A stretch of DNA of 64,000 nt from Siphonodentalium dalli (Eukaryota > Mollusca > Scaphopoda > Gadilida > Siphonodentaliidae). The first letter of the stretch is position 1. Every line of letters begins with the position of its first letter. The stretch covers positions 129,153,989 to 129,217,988 of the forward strand of contig CP136068.1 in NCBI GenBank assembly GCA_032622095.1, read 5' to 3'. Position numbers and translations under genes: made by a program. The notes below the pieces were generated by a model that was given only the letters and a program-made list of their open reading frames with translations, ran no database searches and was not told the origin of the DNA. This document shows, in pieces, positions 1 through 11,619 of this stretch.

Positions 1-822
1 GTGGAAATGTATAGAAGGCCTGTTCAAAATAGTGGTCACAGAGTGTAGTCAAATATAGTTTCTTCTGAGATACAAGAAAACAGTCGGTAGCACATGCCTT
101 TTCAGGATCCTTCAATACTGGCATTCTGACAAGGGTACATCTGCCCGATAAAGAAGAATTCTTCAATTTTTATAGAACAGACTCATAGCCTAACACGACA
201 TGATAACTAACTTAAAATCTCGCTCTGTGTCGGGCACATGTAGCTGATATGTAACAGCATTTCTAATTTCTAATAAACTGAGAATAATTACCCAGTATAG
301 AACAAGGGGAGCACCTGGGCATTTCTTTAAAACATCTGTATCTTCGTGGTCAAGGTGATGTACTAGAGTGATGTACACATATCTACGTAAAACCAAATTG
401 CCGTATTTTATTTTTGCGAACTAATGTGTTTATGATGTGTTTATTTGAACCCAATACAAACCATTACAAAAACAAAAATCATTTCCAACCACGATTTTAA
501 AATGATAACGTCTGAAGTAGGCTTATGCGCGCAGTTGTAAATAAAACAATGGTACGATCGAATTAATCGCGATATACACAAAATGACAAATAGCTCAGAC
601 AAGGTGACTTATAACCCATGTATAAAAATAGAATGACATTCTGTGATGCCATTTGGTTAATCAAATTATGAGAATACGTGCAACACTTTGAGCAAGAGTA
701 TTTTCTATTCCTACTAAATATCCAAATCAGAGGGTTCACTTCATTTCAACCAGGACAACGCGGGTAAAACTGCTAGTAGGAATTTCACATCTTGACAAAC
801 TGGAAATGGTTGGGTTTTATGA
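1..822. other. No gene recognised
   Basis: This AT-rich stretch has no ORF that looks coding. The short open frames on both strands show no recognisable motif and no coding-like codon pattern. I see no tandem repeat or terminal inverted repeat. Unseen upstream parts of the broken gene that follows could lie here in a decayed state. Confidence 0.5.
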
Positions 823-2112
823 TTGTTCTTTATAATCGGAGTCGTTACTACACGTGGGCCCATACATGGACAAAATATTATATCCCACACACTCCCCACG
901 CGGCACGATGTGCCTCGGTCCTATGCCCCTCATGTTAATATTCGAACCCGCCTTTTAAAAATGCTGGCTACGCCCATGGTATTTGACACATATCCGGTCA
1001 TCTCCATCAAGAAGCCAGAACACGAGAGACGTAACCGTGGTAATACTACAGTTCGGAAGAATTTAAAGAGGGATCAAAGGATCGTCATGTGGAGAATGAT
1101 GCTAAGCAGTTCATAGAGCAAGTCAGCACTTATTAAATTTCTCTGCACAGAGTTGCAGTCAGAAGTTTATTTGACCAAGTTAGGCTCAAAAAGCATGTAT
1201 ATTACTTGCATGGATAACTGCTTCTTACTTCAAGCTTCTGGTGTCAATATGGTTCCAGAATTGCAGTGCAAACAAGAGGAAGCCGACACCAGAATGATTC
1301 TTCACTGTCAGCATGCACACAGCTAATGCTGTCGATGCAGTCGTCATTGTCTCCGAAGACACGGATGTCTTGTTTCTGGCATTGCATTTCAGCCTGAAGA
1401 TCGGCAGTTCATATATTCAGTGTGGAGGGAACGCACGACTACGCTACCTAGATGTGAGACGAATGCATTCTCATCTCGGATCAGACATACCAAATGCTCT
1501 CATTGGATTACATGCTTTCACAGGGTGTGACAGTGTCATTGCATTTCTCGGTCAGGGGAAGACGAAAGCTCTGACGGTGATAATGCAGAGTGACTCCTTG
1601 TGTAAAAGTGTGTCACGGCTAGGTGAATCCTGGTATCTTTCAGCCGACTTGTTCTCCGCAATTAAAGAGCTGACGTGTAAGCTGTATTGCCTGTCAACAA
1701 CAACAACAACAACTGAGGTGAATGCAATGCGATTCAACATATTCAGAGCAAAGATGGGTCGGGTTGAATCAAGCCAACTTCCACCGTGTGCAGATTGTCT
1801 TTTACAACATACCATGCGAGCCAATTACCAGGCGGCTATTTGGCGGAGAAGTTTGGAAGCCAAACCAATTGTTCCAGATCCCGACGAGCATGGCTGGACA
1901 ACGAAGAACGGCGATATAGTTATACAATGGATGACTGGTCCGCCTCCACCCGAAGCTGTTATGGAATGTCTGGCAGTTCTCCGACATGTCCCTGTGTCGC
2001 CAATGGTTTGAAGTGCTCCAACATGTGCCGAAAACAGGACTGTAACAATCAACTAAATGAAGAGGTTGAATTCTATTCAGAAGTTGGCGATGATTCTGAT
2101 GAAGAGGCCTGA
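823..2112 (+). pseudogene. Broken copy of a multi-copy animal gene with FEN/PIN-nuclease-like motifs
   Basis: Read in pieces, this is one protein in three frame segments. Frame 1 runs from 823, hits an in-frame TAG at 1114-1116, and continues with matching character to about 1318. The frame then shifts and runs open to 2011. A second shift near 1970 gives a Cys-rich end (TCPCVANGLKC, then two more Cys) and an acidic terminus at 2112. The visible motifs are EEADTRM (about 1276), SEDTDV (about 1352) and GCDS (about 1526). Their order and acidic spacing resemble the metal-binding motifs of FEN/PIN-type nucleases. From memory, similar proteins with a LPPC..CL and WMTGPP..EAV segment are common, uncharacterised and multi-copy in cnidarian and mollusc genomes. 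One nonsense codon and two frameshifts make this copy inactive. The nuclease assignment is inference; the family resemblance and breaks are firmer. Confidence 0.68.
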
Positions 2113-3780
2113 ATCCCGAATTGACTAGAAACTGTTATATTCAACCACATTCCGTTCGAAGAATATGCATTGTATCGTACATATCAAACATATAGTATCC
2201 GCACTGACCAAGTTTTCTCGATCCTCAACACCATAGTATATCGGTTGGGTTTATGCTGTTTTGGTTCCGTCCCGTTAAACTTCTCTGACAGACTTGCATT
2301 AAGACGTACTACATTTAAACGCCCGAGAATTCACGTGAAACCATGAATGGTATATACATCTGACATTTCCGCGATTAATCTGTCTTCAAAATGGTATATC
2401 ATTTGCCATGATTGAAAATGGATAGTAATGCTGCGACCATTTTAATATATTTGTTTACCTGAATTTTCTGATAGAGCGACAAATCCAAATTCTCTGAAAA
2501 ACAAGGCTTTGTTTACATGTAAATCTTGTTACTTTGACATTCAATGATATCATCATGTTTGGCAAAGGCTACCCTCTATGTTCATATACATAAATTATCA
2601 ATTTGACCTAATCCGATGACATACAAGCAAGATAACTCACTGGTCAGAGCGATACCTTGTGTATTATTGATCCACGAAAAACACACGTATTAAAGAGTCA
2701 TTTTCAATACAAGATTCGGACCATTCGCTGATTTCTTTAAAAATTGGTTACTATGGAAACGGAAGCCAATGGTTATGTCACCGGATTTCTTTTGATCGAT
2801 TACATTGACCAACTAGATAATTTGATAAATTAGTCATGCATAGACTTTAAGTGGATTTTAATTTTAATGATTGTGAAATGATACTTACCATATTACATGC
2901 GAAACAGACTCCATTTTGGTTGCCATATATAGCAACACAGAGAAATGGTCCATTTGATCACAGATATGTTCACTAAATGCTGCATGAAACGATTTTGATA
3001 TGATTGGATAATTACGAAGCTATAAATATCTCTTAAAATGAAGTCATAATACAAAATATGCAAACTACCATAAAGAGTAAGTATCTAACTAAATTATATA
3101 CACAGAAGCACTATATCTTGGGAAATAACTGATTTTGACCCATTTTGGAAAATGGCCACTAAGTTCAAAGGCCAATATCTCATGACGGGTTCGTCGGTTT
3201 CAATACTAACACAGTTCTCCGTGTAGCATATCTGCTGTAGATTATTTCCGAGCAAAGATAACATATTCAAAACTGATATATATATACTCAGTGGTTACAA
3301 AATGTATGACCATATATGAAAAAAGCTAATATTTTGGTCAATGACCTTGACCTTTGTATATGACCTTGACCTCTAGTGCTGAAATATCCAGTGTCAAACA
3401 AAAGCCCACCATGGGTGGTACCTCATGTCAATGCAAAGATAGACTTACTGCTTTAAACTTTCTTGTTATAAACCATTATATGCATATTTTTTATACCAGC
3501 GGTAAACACAATCGGTTGCCATGAAAACACAAATATTCAGCACGAAGCTACACTACCCCAGTGCGCCCCATGCGCTGACATAAACTTCAGATTATAAGCT
3601 TTCAGAATTTTTTTGATAGAATTTGCCCACCAAAATGGTACCATTTTCGGTCCTGGCTCATGGACTATAACAGAGACAGACTTGGGTGATTGCGCATGCG
3701 CTAGGTGAAGTTGCTTCGGAAACATCGAGGAGAATAAACTATGTTTTTCACCACATATCGTGAATGAGTTAAGGATTTTA
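2113..3780. other. Intergenic, no gene recognised
   Basis: No ORF here looks coding. Around 3343-3375 the sequence repeats 'tgaccttgacct', a phrase typical of dispersed invertebrate repeats. The last part, from about 3500, probably includes the 5' untranslated leader of the LINE that follows, since the ORF1 start lies just downstream; its exact 5' end is not marked by anything I can see. Confidence 0.45.
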
Positions 3781-3831
3781 ATGTGAACAGTGTGTGTTAA
3801 ACATTTAGTTATTCGATTTGATGTGAAATTC

Positions 3832-4691
3832 ATGATGCCAAAAGGTTCTGAACCCGAGAAAAGACCGCGTAATTCGGACGGGGATACCCCGAAGCCAGGT
3901 GACAACAAGCAAGCTAAAATGGCGGAACAGAAAGATGCAACAGTTGTGGGTGAATTGCAAGCAGTCGTTAAAGGTATGCATGACCTGGAAAAGGGCCAAC
4001 TTTCTATGCGACGGACGTTCGAGAGCAAGATCGATAACCTGAAAAGGGACTTGATTGAAAATTTCGAAACTAAGATGAAAGCCACGAAGCAGGACATAGA
4101 AATAGAATTTGGTAGACAGGACGCGAAATGCACTAAGTTATCAGATGAGCTGAAAGCCACAATTGATCGAGTCAGGGCACTTGAGGTCAACCATTTGCAA
4201 CAGACCACGCGTGTAGATGACCCAAATTCTGCAGTGACACCCGTTAATCCTCTCAATCAATCGGAGCTTACGGTAATCGTGACAAATCTGCCGTATGACG
4301 ATGGCTCGAGCACGGACGCAGATATCTTGACAAAGGCAAAGTCGATTGTTTCTTCACTCGGTGAATCGTGCTCAGATATCGAGGTCACAGCGGCTGAAAG
4401 ATTGGTCAGCAGGCAGTCGAACAGACCAGGTGTAGTGAAATTTAGTGTTCGCTCTATTGACGAGAAGAAACGCGTACTTCGCAGTAAAAGTGCACTTAAT
4501 GACAATACCCAGTTCAGTTCAGTGTATATTCGATCAAGCAAAAGCCACACTGAGGGCATTTTGGAGCTCAACGCGCGGACACTGCTGAAACAGATTCCTG
4601 GCGGGGACGGCTATCGGTGACTGCCAACGGGCGCATCATGAAACGTGACGACGGAAGAAGAGGAACCACGAAGACAGTGGAAGGAGACTAG
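3832..4691 (+). pseudogene. LINE ORF1 protein (coiled-coil, RNA-binding), one frameshift
   Basis: The open frame starts upstream at 3790, but the likely start is one of the two adjacent Met codons at 3832/3835 (MMPKGSEP). The N-terminus is charged and disordered. A heptad-rich, Lys/Glu-rich segment at about residues 45-120 is typical of a coiled coil. A folded C-terminal part begins near LTVIVTNLPYDD (about 4267) and ends near LKQIPGGDGYR. This layout matches LINE ORF1 proteins that trimerise and bind element RNA. The frame ends early at 4618-4620; shifting by one base there continues into VTANGRIMKRDD and stops at TAG 4689-4691, so a single-base deletion is likely. The next codons, in the same frame, begin ORF2. 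Confidence 0.75.
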
Positions 4692-4766
4692 GACATTTCC
4701 CGCCCATCGGGGCAAATTACCATCGGTCAACTCAACGTTTGTGGATGGACATCAAATAACAACAAG
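4692..4766 (+). pseudogene. LINE ORF2, N-terminal start of the endonuclease domain
   Basis: Directly after the ORF1 stop (TAG 4689-4691), and in the same frame, the sequence reads through SRPSGQITIGQLNVCGW to TSNNNK. QLN is the first catalytic motif of the apurinic/apyrimidinic-type endonuclease. The family-like continuation (KLRSTIV, then CDILCINESHL) is missing here and appears about 2.1 kb downstream at 6909. No ATG lies between the ORF1 stop and the QLN motif. Confidence 0.7.
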
Positions 4767-4989
4767 AAAACCATAGTCAGAAATGGTAACGCCACCAATA
4801 TCATATTATTAGCCATAAATATAAATTATAATACAATTATTCTAAAAACTAGCTTTCAAATTTTATGTGGGAAATTTGCATACTTCCATATTTCAAGTTT
4901 TCCCGTTTCTTGTGTGATACATTACTTTCTTCAAACTGTCTACTTTATTACACAAGCTAATGGGCCCGACTTCGTCCGGGCTGTTTCCC

Positions 4990-5530
4990 ATCTGATTTCC
5001 GGCGAAAGGCGCGATTTGACCTTCAATTGACTATTTCGGAAGTCAAGGTCAGGTCAGGGTCATGATTTGACACGTCCAAAACACCCCCACCCGGAGAAAA
5101 GTACCCCTAGGTATCAAATTTCGTCGAAATCCGTCCGTTTTACCCCACTTGACCTTTAATTAACAATTTTGAAGGTCAAGGTAAGGTCGGAGTCATGATT
5201 TGACCCGTCCAAAACACTCCCCCGACAAAAGTACCCATAGGTATCAAATTTCGTCGAAATTCATCCGTTTTACCCGATTTGACCTTTGATTGACCACATT
5301 GAAGGTCAAGGTCACGCCAATGTCACGATTTGACCCGTTCAAAACACTCCCCGGACAAAGGTATCCCTAGGTATCAAATTTCGCCAAAATTTGTCTGTTT
5401 TACCCAAATTGACCTTGCATTGACAGTTTTAAAGGTCAAAGTCAGGTCAGGGTCACGGTTTGACCCGTCCAAAACACTTCCCGGACACAAATACCCATAA
5501 GTATCAAATTACGTTGAAATTTATGGAAAG
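4990..5530. repeat. Tandem repeat, four 130-bp units
   Basis: The phrase 'gtatcaaatt' recurs at 5111, 5241, 5371 and 5501, exactly 130 bases apart. Each unit also carries 'gacccgtccaaaacac', 'gaaggtcaaggtcaggtc' and 'tccgttttaccc'. A related but diverged block occurs at 56330-56600. The frames through it are open by chance and not coding. Confidence 0.85.
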
Positions 5531-6009
5531 CCGAAGAGGACATGTTAGTTGCTAATTGCTAGATATACGACGCACGACTTGTCGCGGTATTTTAAAGGTG
5601 TTTCAAACTAGGAGATAGAAGTATTCTGCGTTTCAAATGGTGATGAATTATAGTATTTTATTCAAATTTTATGGCATAAATTGTTATTAAAACCGTATAT
5701 ACTATAAACAAATGAATGACTCGAAAATTAAGTGGGCCTTTAAACAAAGTCACAATTGCAGTTAGGCTCATCTCATACTCGTCTATTCGGCGATATTCTG
5801 CTGCGCAGTTTGTTATAGCCTCCAGTATTTATTGAGCGTTATAGCCCCACTGTTATAATTCGCCTTTAACAGGCGTACCATTGCCTCAGATTATTGAGAT
5901 ATTAGGTCACACGTAATGACATTAAATCGCATGGAAACATAGCAATTCAATTGTGTGGGCTGCTTGGCGTGAATATGTAATGAGAAATAAGGTCTTCCGT
6001 AATGACATT

Positions 6010-6740
6010 AAACTCAAGAAAACCCGCGAAAACAAAACAAAATCACATTTAATGTTTTAAATTATTTCCTTCATAAAAAGAATCTTCGTGATAATGAACC
6101 CTCTCAATACTTTAGAATATAGAATTAACCTTAAAATAACATAAACCTTCGGAATAACGAACCTTCGGATTGGTGAACCTTCAGAATAGCGAACATTCAG
6201 AGAAATTTCGAAATAGCGGACCTTCGGGATAGTGAACCTTCGGAATAGAGACATGCCCCCCAATATTCATATTATATGCCCAGAGTTCAAAGGTATGGGC
6301 CCATAAAATTATAAATTAGGCCCTTAAACTATTGAACTCCAAATTGGAGCTCACACAGAACATCACTTAAGTCAACTGTACCTGTGTCATGTCCCAATGC
6401 GGGAGGGTCCATATATACCACAACATTCATATTATATGCCAAGAATTCAAAGGTATGGGCCCACGTACTCATATTAAATCTCAAGAAAACCCGCGAAAAC
6501 AAAACAAAATCACATTTAATGTTCTAAGTTAATTTATTTCCTTCTGTATCTGTATGCGCGCAGGACCAGTTCGGATGTGAGCGCACACTCCATAAAAAGA
6601 ATCTTTGTGATAATGAACCCTCTCAAATTAGTCTCAATACTTTACAATATAGAATTAACCTAAAAATAACAAAAACCTTCGGAATAGAGAACCTTCGGAA
6701 TAGCGGACCTTCGGGATAGCGAACCTTCATAATAGAAACA
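6010..6740. repeat. Segmental duplication with a CCTTCGGAATAG minisatellite
   Basis: The segment from 'ctcaagaaaacccgcgaa' (about 6011) through the short repeats near 6245 recurs from about 6482 to 6735 with small indels. Both copies end in tandem short units based on 'gaaccttcggaatagc' (about 6150-6250 and 6680-6730). The phrase 'caaaggtatgggccca' is also present twice (about 6289 and 6450). The arrangement is a direct duplication of about 470 bp. Confidence 0.75.
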
Positions 6741-6908
6741 CACCGGTGACGTAAACACACGTGCTAATCTTTGTCGTACTATCGTGACTCTATCGGTACG
6801 GTTTATACTCAAGTACGAAATAACCATAATACATTCGCCCAGTGGATTATCGATCGACCACAGAATATGAAAAACTCTACACCAGCTTACACCACTCTGT
6901 GGCGTAAT

Positions 6909-9900
6909 AAATTACGTTCAACAATTGTTTCTCATTCTGGGTGTGACATTTTATGCATCAATGAATCTCATTTGAAACCGGGCGAGTCAATCGAAAAGGT
7001 GATTATGGTTATCAGTGGTACGGTAATAATAGGTCACGTGTGCATAAAAACGCCCCGAAGGGGTAGGGTGGTGTTGGGTTGTTGGTTAAATGTGATTTAC
7101 TTGATGAATTCCCCATCTCTGTTATTGATAAGTCCTTTGAGGGGGTCTTGGGTATTTTGTTCACACACAAAGTTAGACAGATCGTTCGTGGTATTTAGTT
7201 GCTATCTCCCGCTTGGGTCGTGACGCATCTAGTTTTCTCTCTCATATCCTTGCTCAAATATATTCACTTACGGAAGTGGATGCTGTATTCATTTGTGGTG
7301 ACCTGAATTCGAGAATTGGTGCTAGCTCTGAGGTTAATAATGTCATTGATCATATTAGGCCACGTTTACACATAGATAAAGTGACGAACCAACATGGTCA
7401 TTCTTTCTTGGAATTTCTCAATGATAGCCGTTATGTAATATTGAATGGTAGTTTTGGGCAAAACTCGAACTTATTCACATACCATTCAACGCGGGGTGAA
7501 TCGGTTGTTGATTTTGTATGCGTTCACCATGATATCTTGAAGAAATGTCATAATTTTTGTGTTGTTAAATGTGAGACTATTATTGATGAATTTGACTTGC
7601 ATCATTTTCTTGGTGAGCGAAGTAGAATTCCAGATCATGCCCTACTGAAGTTTACGTTCGATTCAGGGTTTGACACCAACCTTACACATATGTCACTCTA
7701 ATGTGAGTTCACAATATTTTGATCCTAAATTCAAGTTGAACAATATTTCACCACACTTTATGAGAAATGAATCCTTTTTAACTTTGTTGAAAGCTACCAT
7801 ACGTCGTATTGAGTTGGAAGGCTGTGCACGAGAAGATGTAGACGCGGTATACGGGGAGTTTGTGGATTTAATTAAGGGTGAGATGACCAAGCACATTCCG
7901 GTTTACGATTGGACATCTAGGTCGAGGAAAGTGTTGAAACCGCAAAAACCTTTTTGGAATAAGGAATTAACAGAATTGTGGAGGAAAATGCGTGCAAGTG
8001 AGAAAATATATATAAAAAATAAACACACAAATAGCGAAAGAAAAAAATATTTAACTGAATATAAAAATGCAAGAAATTTGCTCGATAAAAACATTCGATT
8101 TTTCGAAAGAGAACATAAACGCTCCCTGTCTTTGAATATTAATGAAAATGTCACTAAAAACCCTAAGGAGTTTTGTGGATTGCCGAAGAAGCTCGGTCCG
8201 AAACGTACCTCTTCTCCCCCAATCAGATGTTACTTGCCAGATGGCTCACAGACGACGAATGTAAATATTGTCCTGAATTCATGGAAGTCAGAGTTTGCCT
8301 CATTGTATAACAGAGGACAGTCAAGTTATCTCGATGATAATTTCAAAATGCGAATTTTAAGTGAGAATTTTCCAGATCTTTCAGAGAATGCTCCATTGGA
8401 TAATATAAACCAGGGAATTACTTTTGATGAAGTAAAAGACGTAGTTCGCGCCGCTAAAAATGGTAAGGCCTGTGGTATTGATGGTATCCCATCTGAAGTT
8501 CTTAAATCCGATGCTATTATCTTGGCACTTCATAAATTGTTCAATCTTTGCTTCAATTCAAACTATGTCCCTAACGATTGGTGTAGATCTATTGTAACTC
8601 CGATCTTGAAGGATAGTAACTCGGATCATGTCGTACCTATGAATTACAGAGGAATAAGTCTACAGTCGGTGATAGGAAAGATGTATAGTTCCCTCCTTAA
8701 CAAGAGAATCGACTCTTATTTAGATGCTTGTGATACGATAGTCGATGAACAGAACGGTTTTAGGAAAGGTAGATCGTGTTCTGAACATATATATGTCCTA
8801 TCTTCTATCGTTAAAAATAGGTCATCCACACTTGTTAGCTTTATTGACTTAAAAAAAGCATTTGACTCAATCGATCGAGATCTGCTCCTTTACAAATTAT
8901 CAAGACTCAATGTTTCAGACAAATTTTACCATTCTATTCGTGCACTTTACTCGAATACAGAGTGTTGTGTTAAACTTGGTGAATACAAAACTGAGTGGTT
9001 TCCATGTTCTGTTGGGGTCAGACAAGGTGATAGTATGTCCCCCACCCTATTTAATATTTATATAAATTATTTAGCTATCGAGCTTAAAAGAATAGGCCGC
9101 GGGGTTAAAATCGGATCGAATAATGTAAGCATCTTGTTATATGCCGATGATATTGCTCTAATAGCCCCTGATGAAACTAACTTACAGTTACTTCTAGATG
9201 TCGTTTCAAATTGGTGTAAAAAGTGGCGCCTAAATATAAACGTGAATAAATCGAAAATTATACACTTTCGAAGGCCACAAAGAAAAAGAACTGAATTCGT
9301 GTTTAATGTTTGTGGTGATGTCCTCGAAATCGTCTCATGTTATAAATATCTCGGTGTTTTATTCGATGAGCACACTACTTTCAAGGCTAACGCCGAAAAT
9401 GTTAGCATGTCCGGGGGTAGCGCACTCGGTTCAGTTATATAAAAAATTCATAACTATAAAGATATAGGTGTAGAAACTTTCACCAGATTGTATTCTTCTT
9501 GTGTAATCCCTATTACTGACTATTGTAGTGAGGTCTGGGGGTTTGGCCAATTTCATCAGATCAACACCGCGCCTTGAGATATTTCCTTGGAGTGGGTCGC
9601 TTGACACCTCTACCAGCTCTCATAGGGGACGTTGGTTGGAAGGCCCCATATTGTCGACGTTGGTTGACAATGCTTAAATTCTGGAATCGTCTTATCTCTC
9701 TACCTGCCGATAGGTTACCCAAACGAATTTTGTTATGGGAATTACTTTCAGATAAAAAGGACTCATGGGTATCAAATATTCATTCTATCCTCGATAAATT
9801 GAATCTTCTTGTATATTATGACAATCGACATATATGTGATATCGATCTATGTAGCTCAAAGCTTGATGTGTATTTCCATGCCTCGTGGTTGGCTGATGTC

Positions 9901-10350
9901 AGGAGATTGCCCAAATTGAGAACCTACAATATTTTCAAATGTGTTTACAAATTGAAACCCTATGTGAATAGTACTTTAAGTAAATCTGAACGCTCAATCT
10001 TTGCTCAATTCAGATGTGGCGTGTTACCACTAGCCATTGCAACTGGTCGATATACAAATACAAGCATAAATGAACGATATTGCATCGTATGCAATTCGGG
10101 TGATGTTGAAGATGAAATGCATTTTGTATTCAAATGTCCAGCATACTCTAAATTGCGAAACGAGTTTATGTGTACAGTTAAACGCGCTTATGGTCGCATA
10201 AATAACCTTACTGAAAATCAACTTCTGATTATCCTTGTTGACAGACTTCACATCCCTTTTGGCAAATACCTGTTTAAATGTTACAAATTCAGACAACAAG
10301 TTTTGTCAAAAAGAGTGGATGATTTCCCTCCAGCTGCGCAATCAGCATAG
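6909..10350 (+). pseudogene. LINE ORF2: endonuclease, reverse transcriptase, C-terminal zinc knuckle (broken)
   Basis: ORF2 makes the target-nicking endonuclease and the polymerase that copies element RNA at the nick. The endonuclease shows CDILCINESHL (about 6942), GYQWYGNNRS in a shifted frame (about 7000), VVFSCYLP (about 7190), FICGDLNSRIG (about 7290) and a final PDHALLKF (about 7635). The reverse transcriptase spans about 8400-9400, with PMNYRGISL, motif A FIDLKKAFDSIDR, motif B GVRQGDSMSPTLFNIYI and motif C YADD at 9140-9151. The tail has CIVC followed by HFVFKC (about 10084-10140), the usual LINE C-terminal Cys/His element. Frameshifts near 7050, 7210, 7690 and 9570 and a TAA at 9440-9442 inactivate it. 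The longest intact stretch is 7670-9442. Confidence 0.88.
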
Positions 10351-10512
10351 AAAAATATTCCATCCTCATAGTGACATATAGGCCTCGATGGCCGGGTGTT
10401 ATATTGAAATGTTATATATATACATATATTCTATCACCTGTATGTGATGAATTTAGTATATGCTTGTAACACATGTCACTTTAATAAATGATTATTCTAT
10501 TCTATTCTATAA
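10351..10512 (+). other. LINE 3' UTR and ATTCT tail
   Basis: After the ORF2 stop there is a small stem around 'aggcctcgatggccgg' (about 10380) and AT-rich DNA, followed by three to four 'attct' repeats at about 10492-10511. Pentamer-repeat tails like this replace poly(A) in several LINE clades. They fix the element's orientation and its 3' boundary. Confidence 0.7.
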
Positions 10513-10744
10513 CATACCATATACATGTATGAAGAGGGAATTTGCAAGTGTTTTTGATCAAAATGTTTAACCCATGCAGTTTAATGTGTTTATATATTTA
10601 TGTATTTCACGTGTTTCTACATTTTATCTTTAGTTAGTTTGTTTATTTTGAATAAACTTATAGGGCTCCACAATCAGTTTCCGTAATGTGGTATTATACT
10701 AAACAACTCCATTGATAACAATACCCCTGCAAATCTACTACATT

Positions 10745-11600
10745 GCCATCCTCATCATTTCACTCTGGTATCCCCACCCAGGTGTACATTGGTGTTATTC
10801 ACACAGGTGTTCCTTGGTGTTTCCTACCCATGTGTATCTTGGTGTTTCCCACCCAGGTGTACCTTGGTGTTTTCCTACCCAGGTGTACCTTGGTGTTTCC
10901 TTACCTGTGTGTACCTTGGGGTTTTCTTACCCATGTGCATCTCAATGTTTCCATCCAGGGGTACTTTGGTGGTTTCGACCCAATTGTTCACAGGTGTTTC
11001 TACCAGGGTATATCCCGGGTGTTCTTAAACAGGCTCAACTCGATGATTTTACACTGGTGTACCCCAGTATTTTTACCCAGGACTGGTGTAACCCTAGTTC
11101 AACCACCCTGATAAACCCTGGTGCTCCAACACTAGGGTAAAACAGGGTGGTGCACATCTGGGATACATCTGGGTGAAAATTCTGGGGTACACCAGGGTAA
11201 AAGAATCGAGTGGTACCTGCTTATAACACCCGGGGTATACCCTGGTAGAAATACCCGGGGGAAAGTCCTTTGGAAACCCCAGGGTATACCTGGGTGGAAA
11301 CACTGGAAAATCCACGTGGGTAAGAAAACACTAAGGTACACCGGAGTAAGAAAACACCAAGGTACACCTGGGTTGGAAACATCAAGATACACCTAGGTAG
11401 GGAACATCAGGGTAGGAAACACCTGGGTGGATAACACAAAGGCACACACGGGTGGGAAACACCAGGGTACACCTGGGTGAATAACAACAAGGTACACCTG
11501 GGTGGGAAACACCAGGGTACACCTGGGTAATTACACCCAGGTTTATTCACACCAGGGTTTTTGTCTAGTTTCACCTGGGTTAATCCTGGTAAAAACCGGG
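10745..11600. repeat. Minisatellite arranged as a long imperfect palindrome
   Basis: The left half (about 10770-11100) is tandem copies of a unit of about 28 bp reading 'acccaggtgtaccttggt' plus a pyrimidine-rich joint. The right half (about 11150-11600) is the same unit in reverse complement, 'accaaggtacacctgggt'. The switch lies near 11126, where 'accaccctg' (11102) faces 'cagggtggt' (11143). The long open frames on both strands here are repeat artefacts and not genes. Confidence 0.85.
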
Positions 11601-11619
11601 TTTCATGGGGTCTTGATGG

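Larger units (their letters stand above)
4767..6908. mobile_element. Foreign repeat DNA inserted in the LINE endonuclease
   Basis: This block separates two pieces of one endonuclease domain. The left piece ends after SNNNK and the right piece resumes at KLRSTIV with the spacing expected if the block were absent. The block holds an AT-rich start, four tandem copies of a 130-bp unit (about 4990-5530), a low-complexity middle and a duplicated segment with a CCTTCGGAATAG minisatellite (6010-6740). I see no transposase. A short inverted match, 'acgccac' at 4789 and 'gtggcgt' near 6899, may be chance. A clear target-site duplication is not visible; 'aataa' occurs on both sides. Confidence 0.55.
3780..10512 (+). 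mobile_element. Decayed APE-type non-LTR retrotransposon (LINE), interrupted by a 2.1 kb insertion
   Basis: The parts, in order, are ORF1 (coiled coil and RNA-binding-like C-terminus), an ORF2 start with the endonuclease motif GQLNVCGW, foreign DNA at about 4767-6908, the rest of the endonuclease, the reverse transcriptase with YADD, a Cys/His tail domain, a short 3' UTR, and a 3' tail of ATTCT repeats ending near 10512. This is the normal order of an apurinic-endonuclease LINE. Frameshifts (about 4617, 7050-7215, 7690, 9570) and a stop at 9440-9442 show that the copy is dead. The clade is not assigned: the tail repeat and two-ORF layout fit several APE clades (CR1, Ingi/Nimb-like, Tx1-like). 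The 5' boundary is uncertain. Confidence 0.85.

Noticed and set aside
4785-6905. Terminal inverted repeats 'acgccac'/'gtggcgt' of the insertion in the LINE
   Set aside because: Seven bases only, not at the exact junctions implied by the protein. Kept as a remark, not called as TIRs.
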